Under the pieces are notes generated by a model, which did not search any database, was not told the DNA's origin, and worked only from the letters and a program-made list of their open reading frames with translations. 13,156 nucleotides of DNA from Lachnospiraceae bacterium (GTDB lineage: Bacteria > Bacillota > Clostridia > Lachnospirales > Lachnospiraceae), in NCBI GenBank assembly GCA_022798035.1, contig JAAWLS010000032.1, positions 1 to 13,156 on the forward strand. The letters are read 5' to 3'. The translations under genes were made by a program, and so were the position numbers. Of the stretch, positions 11,900 to 13,156 are shown one piece after another (the stretch's first letter is position 1; every line of letters begins with the position of its first letter).

Positions 11900-13156
11900 T
11901 TATTTCTTCGCAAATCTCACTTTAAACACATACCACAGCGCGCCCGTAATACATACGGAGGAATAACCGCCGCAGATAATTCCTGCCATCAGCGGAAGTG
12001 CAAATTCTTTGATAGAGGTAACTCCCAGTATAAACAGAACAAATACCATAATAAAAGTAGTCAATGATGTATTGATACTTCTGGACAATGTCTGGGTAAT
12101 ACTTCGATTGGCAATTTCCATCAAATCCTCTGGGCTCTTTTTCTTTGCTCCTTTCAGGTTTTCACGTATACGGTCAAAGATGACAATAGTCGCATTGATG
12201 GAATATCCCACAATAGTCAGCATACATGCGATAAATGTATTTCCCACGGAGATTCTCACTATCGCATAGAAGGCCAACACCACCAGCACGTCATGAACCA
12301 GTGCAAGCACTGCGCTTCCTGCAAAGCGGATATCCTTAAACCGGAACCAGATGTAAATCAACATGAAGATAGTAGCTGTCACCACTGCCCAGACTGCGTC
12401 TGACTTCATCTCGTTACTTACCGTAGAACTGATGTTTTCTGCAATAATTCCCTCTTCGCTGACACCGAACTTCTCAATCAAAGACTGATTCAGGTTTTCT
12501 CTCTCTTCCAGATTCAGAGAGCGGGTCTTGATTACTACCTGGTTTGTGCCCTCCACTTTCTGGGTCTGAACGTTTCCGTCCTTTGTAATCTTTTCTACTT
12601 CCGGAACAATCTTTTCATCTATCTCAGCGATAGAATAGTCCTCATTAAATGTCACGGTTGTGGACGTTCCGCCTACAAAGTCCAGACTGTAATTCAGAAT
12701 CTTTCCATCCTTGGAATTGTTGATTCCCATTCCCACAAATCCTACCGCAATCAAAAGCCCGGATAATGCAAAGAAAATCACGCGTTTGCTGAGGAAATTG
12801 ACGGTCTTTCTTTCTTTGGCCGCCCCATAAAATTTCACATCCTGAAGCCCCAGCGCATAGAAGCATTTCATAAACCAGCGGGTCACCACAAGTGCAGTGA
12901 ACATGGACAGAACGATACCGATTCCCAAGGTATAAGCGAATCCTTTTACCGTACCGGAACCACGAACTCCCAACACTACAGCCGCTATCAACGTAGTGAT
13001 ATTGCCGTCCAAAATTGCGGAAAGAGCTTTCTCATAACCGATTTTCATAGCGGAGTTTACGGTCTTTCCCGCCCCGATTTCTTCCCGAATCCGGGCAAAT
13101 ATAATGACATTGGCATCCACCGCCATACCGATGGACAGGATAATACCTGCAATACC
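11900..13156 (-). CDS. secDF: Protein translocase subunit SecDF, fused (5' end outside window)
   Basis: Membrane partner of the SecYEG translocon that uses the proton gradient to help pull secreted proteins outward. The open frame continues without a stop to the right edge, so the N-terminal SecD part is missing; 418 residues are visible. They begin inside the last part of SecD with GIAGIILSIGMAVDANVIIF, a highly conserved SecD membrane motif, so the ATG at 13126 is internal and not a start. After SecD helices ending near VVTRWFMKCF comes the SecF half: a hydrophobic helix (about 124-142), LDFVGGTSTTVTF, an extracytoplasmic loop, ALVHDVLVVLAF, the helix VGYSINATIVIFDRIREN, then QTLSRSINTSLTTF and two final helices. 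In SecF the INDT motif is usual; here it reads INAT. SecD and SecF are a single polypeptide. The stop is 19 bases from the bidirectional terminator. Confidence 0.95.
   Translation of the reverse strand, partial: GIAGIILSIGMAVDANVIIFARIREEIGAGKTVNSAMKIGYEKALSAILDGNITTLIAAVVLGVRGSGTVKGFAYTLGIGIVLSMFTALVVTRWFMKCFYALGLQDVKFYGAAKERKTVNFLSKRVIFFALSGLLIAVGFVGMGINNSKDGKILNYSLDFVGGTSTTVTFNEDYSIAEIDEKIVPEVEKITKDGNVQTQKVEGTNQVVIKTRSLNLEERENLNQSLIEKFGVSEEGIIAENISSTVSNEMKSDAVWAVVTATIFMLIYIWFRFKDIRFAGSAVLALVHDVLVVLAFYAIVRISVGNTFIACMLTIVGYSINATIVIFDRIRENLKGAKKKSPEDLMEIANRSITQTLSRSINTSLTTFIMVFVLFILGVTSIKEFALPLMAGIICGGYSSVCITGALWYVFKVRFAKK

Noticed and set aside
13124..13126. ATG as the start of a SecF-like gene
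   Set aside because: The frame continues upstream with GIAGIILSIG, part of a conserved SecD motif, so this Met is internal to a gene cut by the window edge.

Overview
The window looks like chromosome from an endospore-forming, low-to-mid GC Clostridia member, most likely Lachnospiraceae. This rests on a Ger(x)A/B/C germinant-receptor operon, spoIIR, a fused secDF, an ispE-GntR pair, and chemoreceptor and possible sigma-D (motility) signals. No rRNA, tRNA, CRISPR array, insertion sequence or phage gene was seen.

Layout. Positions 1-7275 are read entirely on the minus strand. In transcription order they hold ispE and a GntR/FCD regulator (7275 to 5655), a terminator (5520-5550), gerAA-gerAB-gerAC (5361 to 1642), spoIIR (1572-955), murI (854-21) and the first codons of another gene (17-1). 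Positions 7276-7552 are a divergent control region rich in inverted repeats. On the plus strand follow an unusual soluble chemoreceptor fused to a PhnD-like binding domain (7553-9325), a conserved protein of unknown function behind a sigma-D-like promoter (9431-10048), a strong terminator, and a CPA1-type cation/proton antiporter with two C-terminal RCK_C domains (10213-11814). A two-tier bidirectional terminator separates this from convergent secDF, which runs off the right edge (11900-13156).

How the genes fit together. The left block is spore biology plus cell-wall precursor supply. GerA-type proteins sense germinants in the spore inner membrane, SpoIIR is the forespore signal that triggers sigma-E activation, and MurI makes D-glutamate. 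spoIIR appears to carry its own sigma-F-type promoter inside the end of gerAC. IspE belongs to the MEP isoprenoid pathway and may share regulation with the GntR gene behind it. The right block is signalling and ion homeostasis, plus protein export.

The most unusual content is the chemoreceptor-PhnD fusion. It has no visible membrane segment or signal peptide, its signalling tip is altered at positions normally used for trimer contacts, and all four of its cysteines lie within 17 residues at the domain junction. A second curiosity is an exact-boundary 67-bp tandem duplication over the end of the GntR gene that left the protein's C-terminus unchanged. Intergenic regions are all shorter than 300 bases; the two longest (5362-5654 and 7276-7552) are described below.
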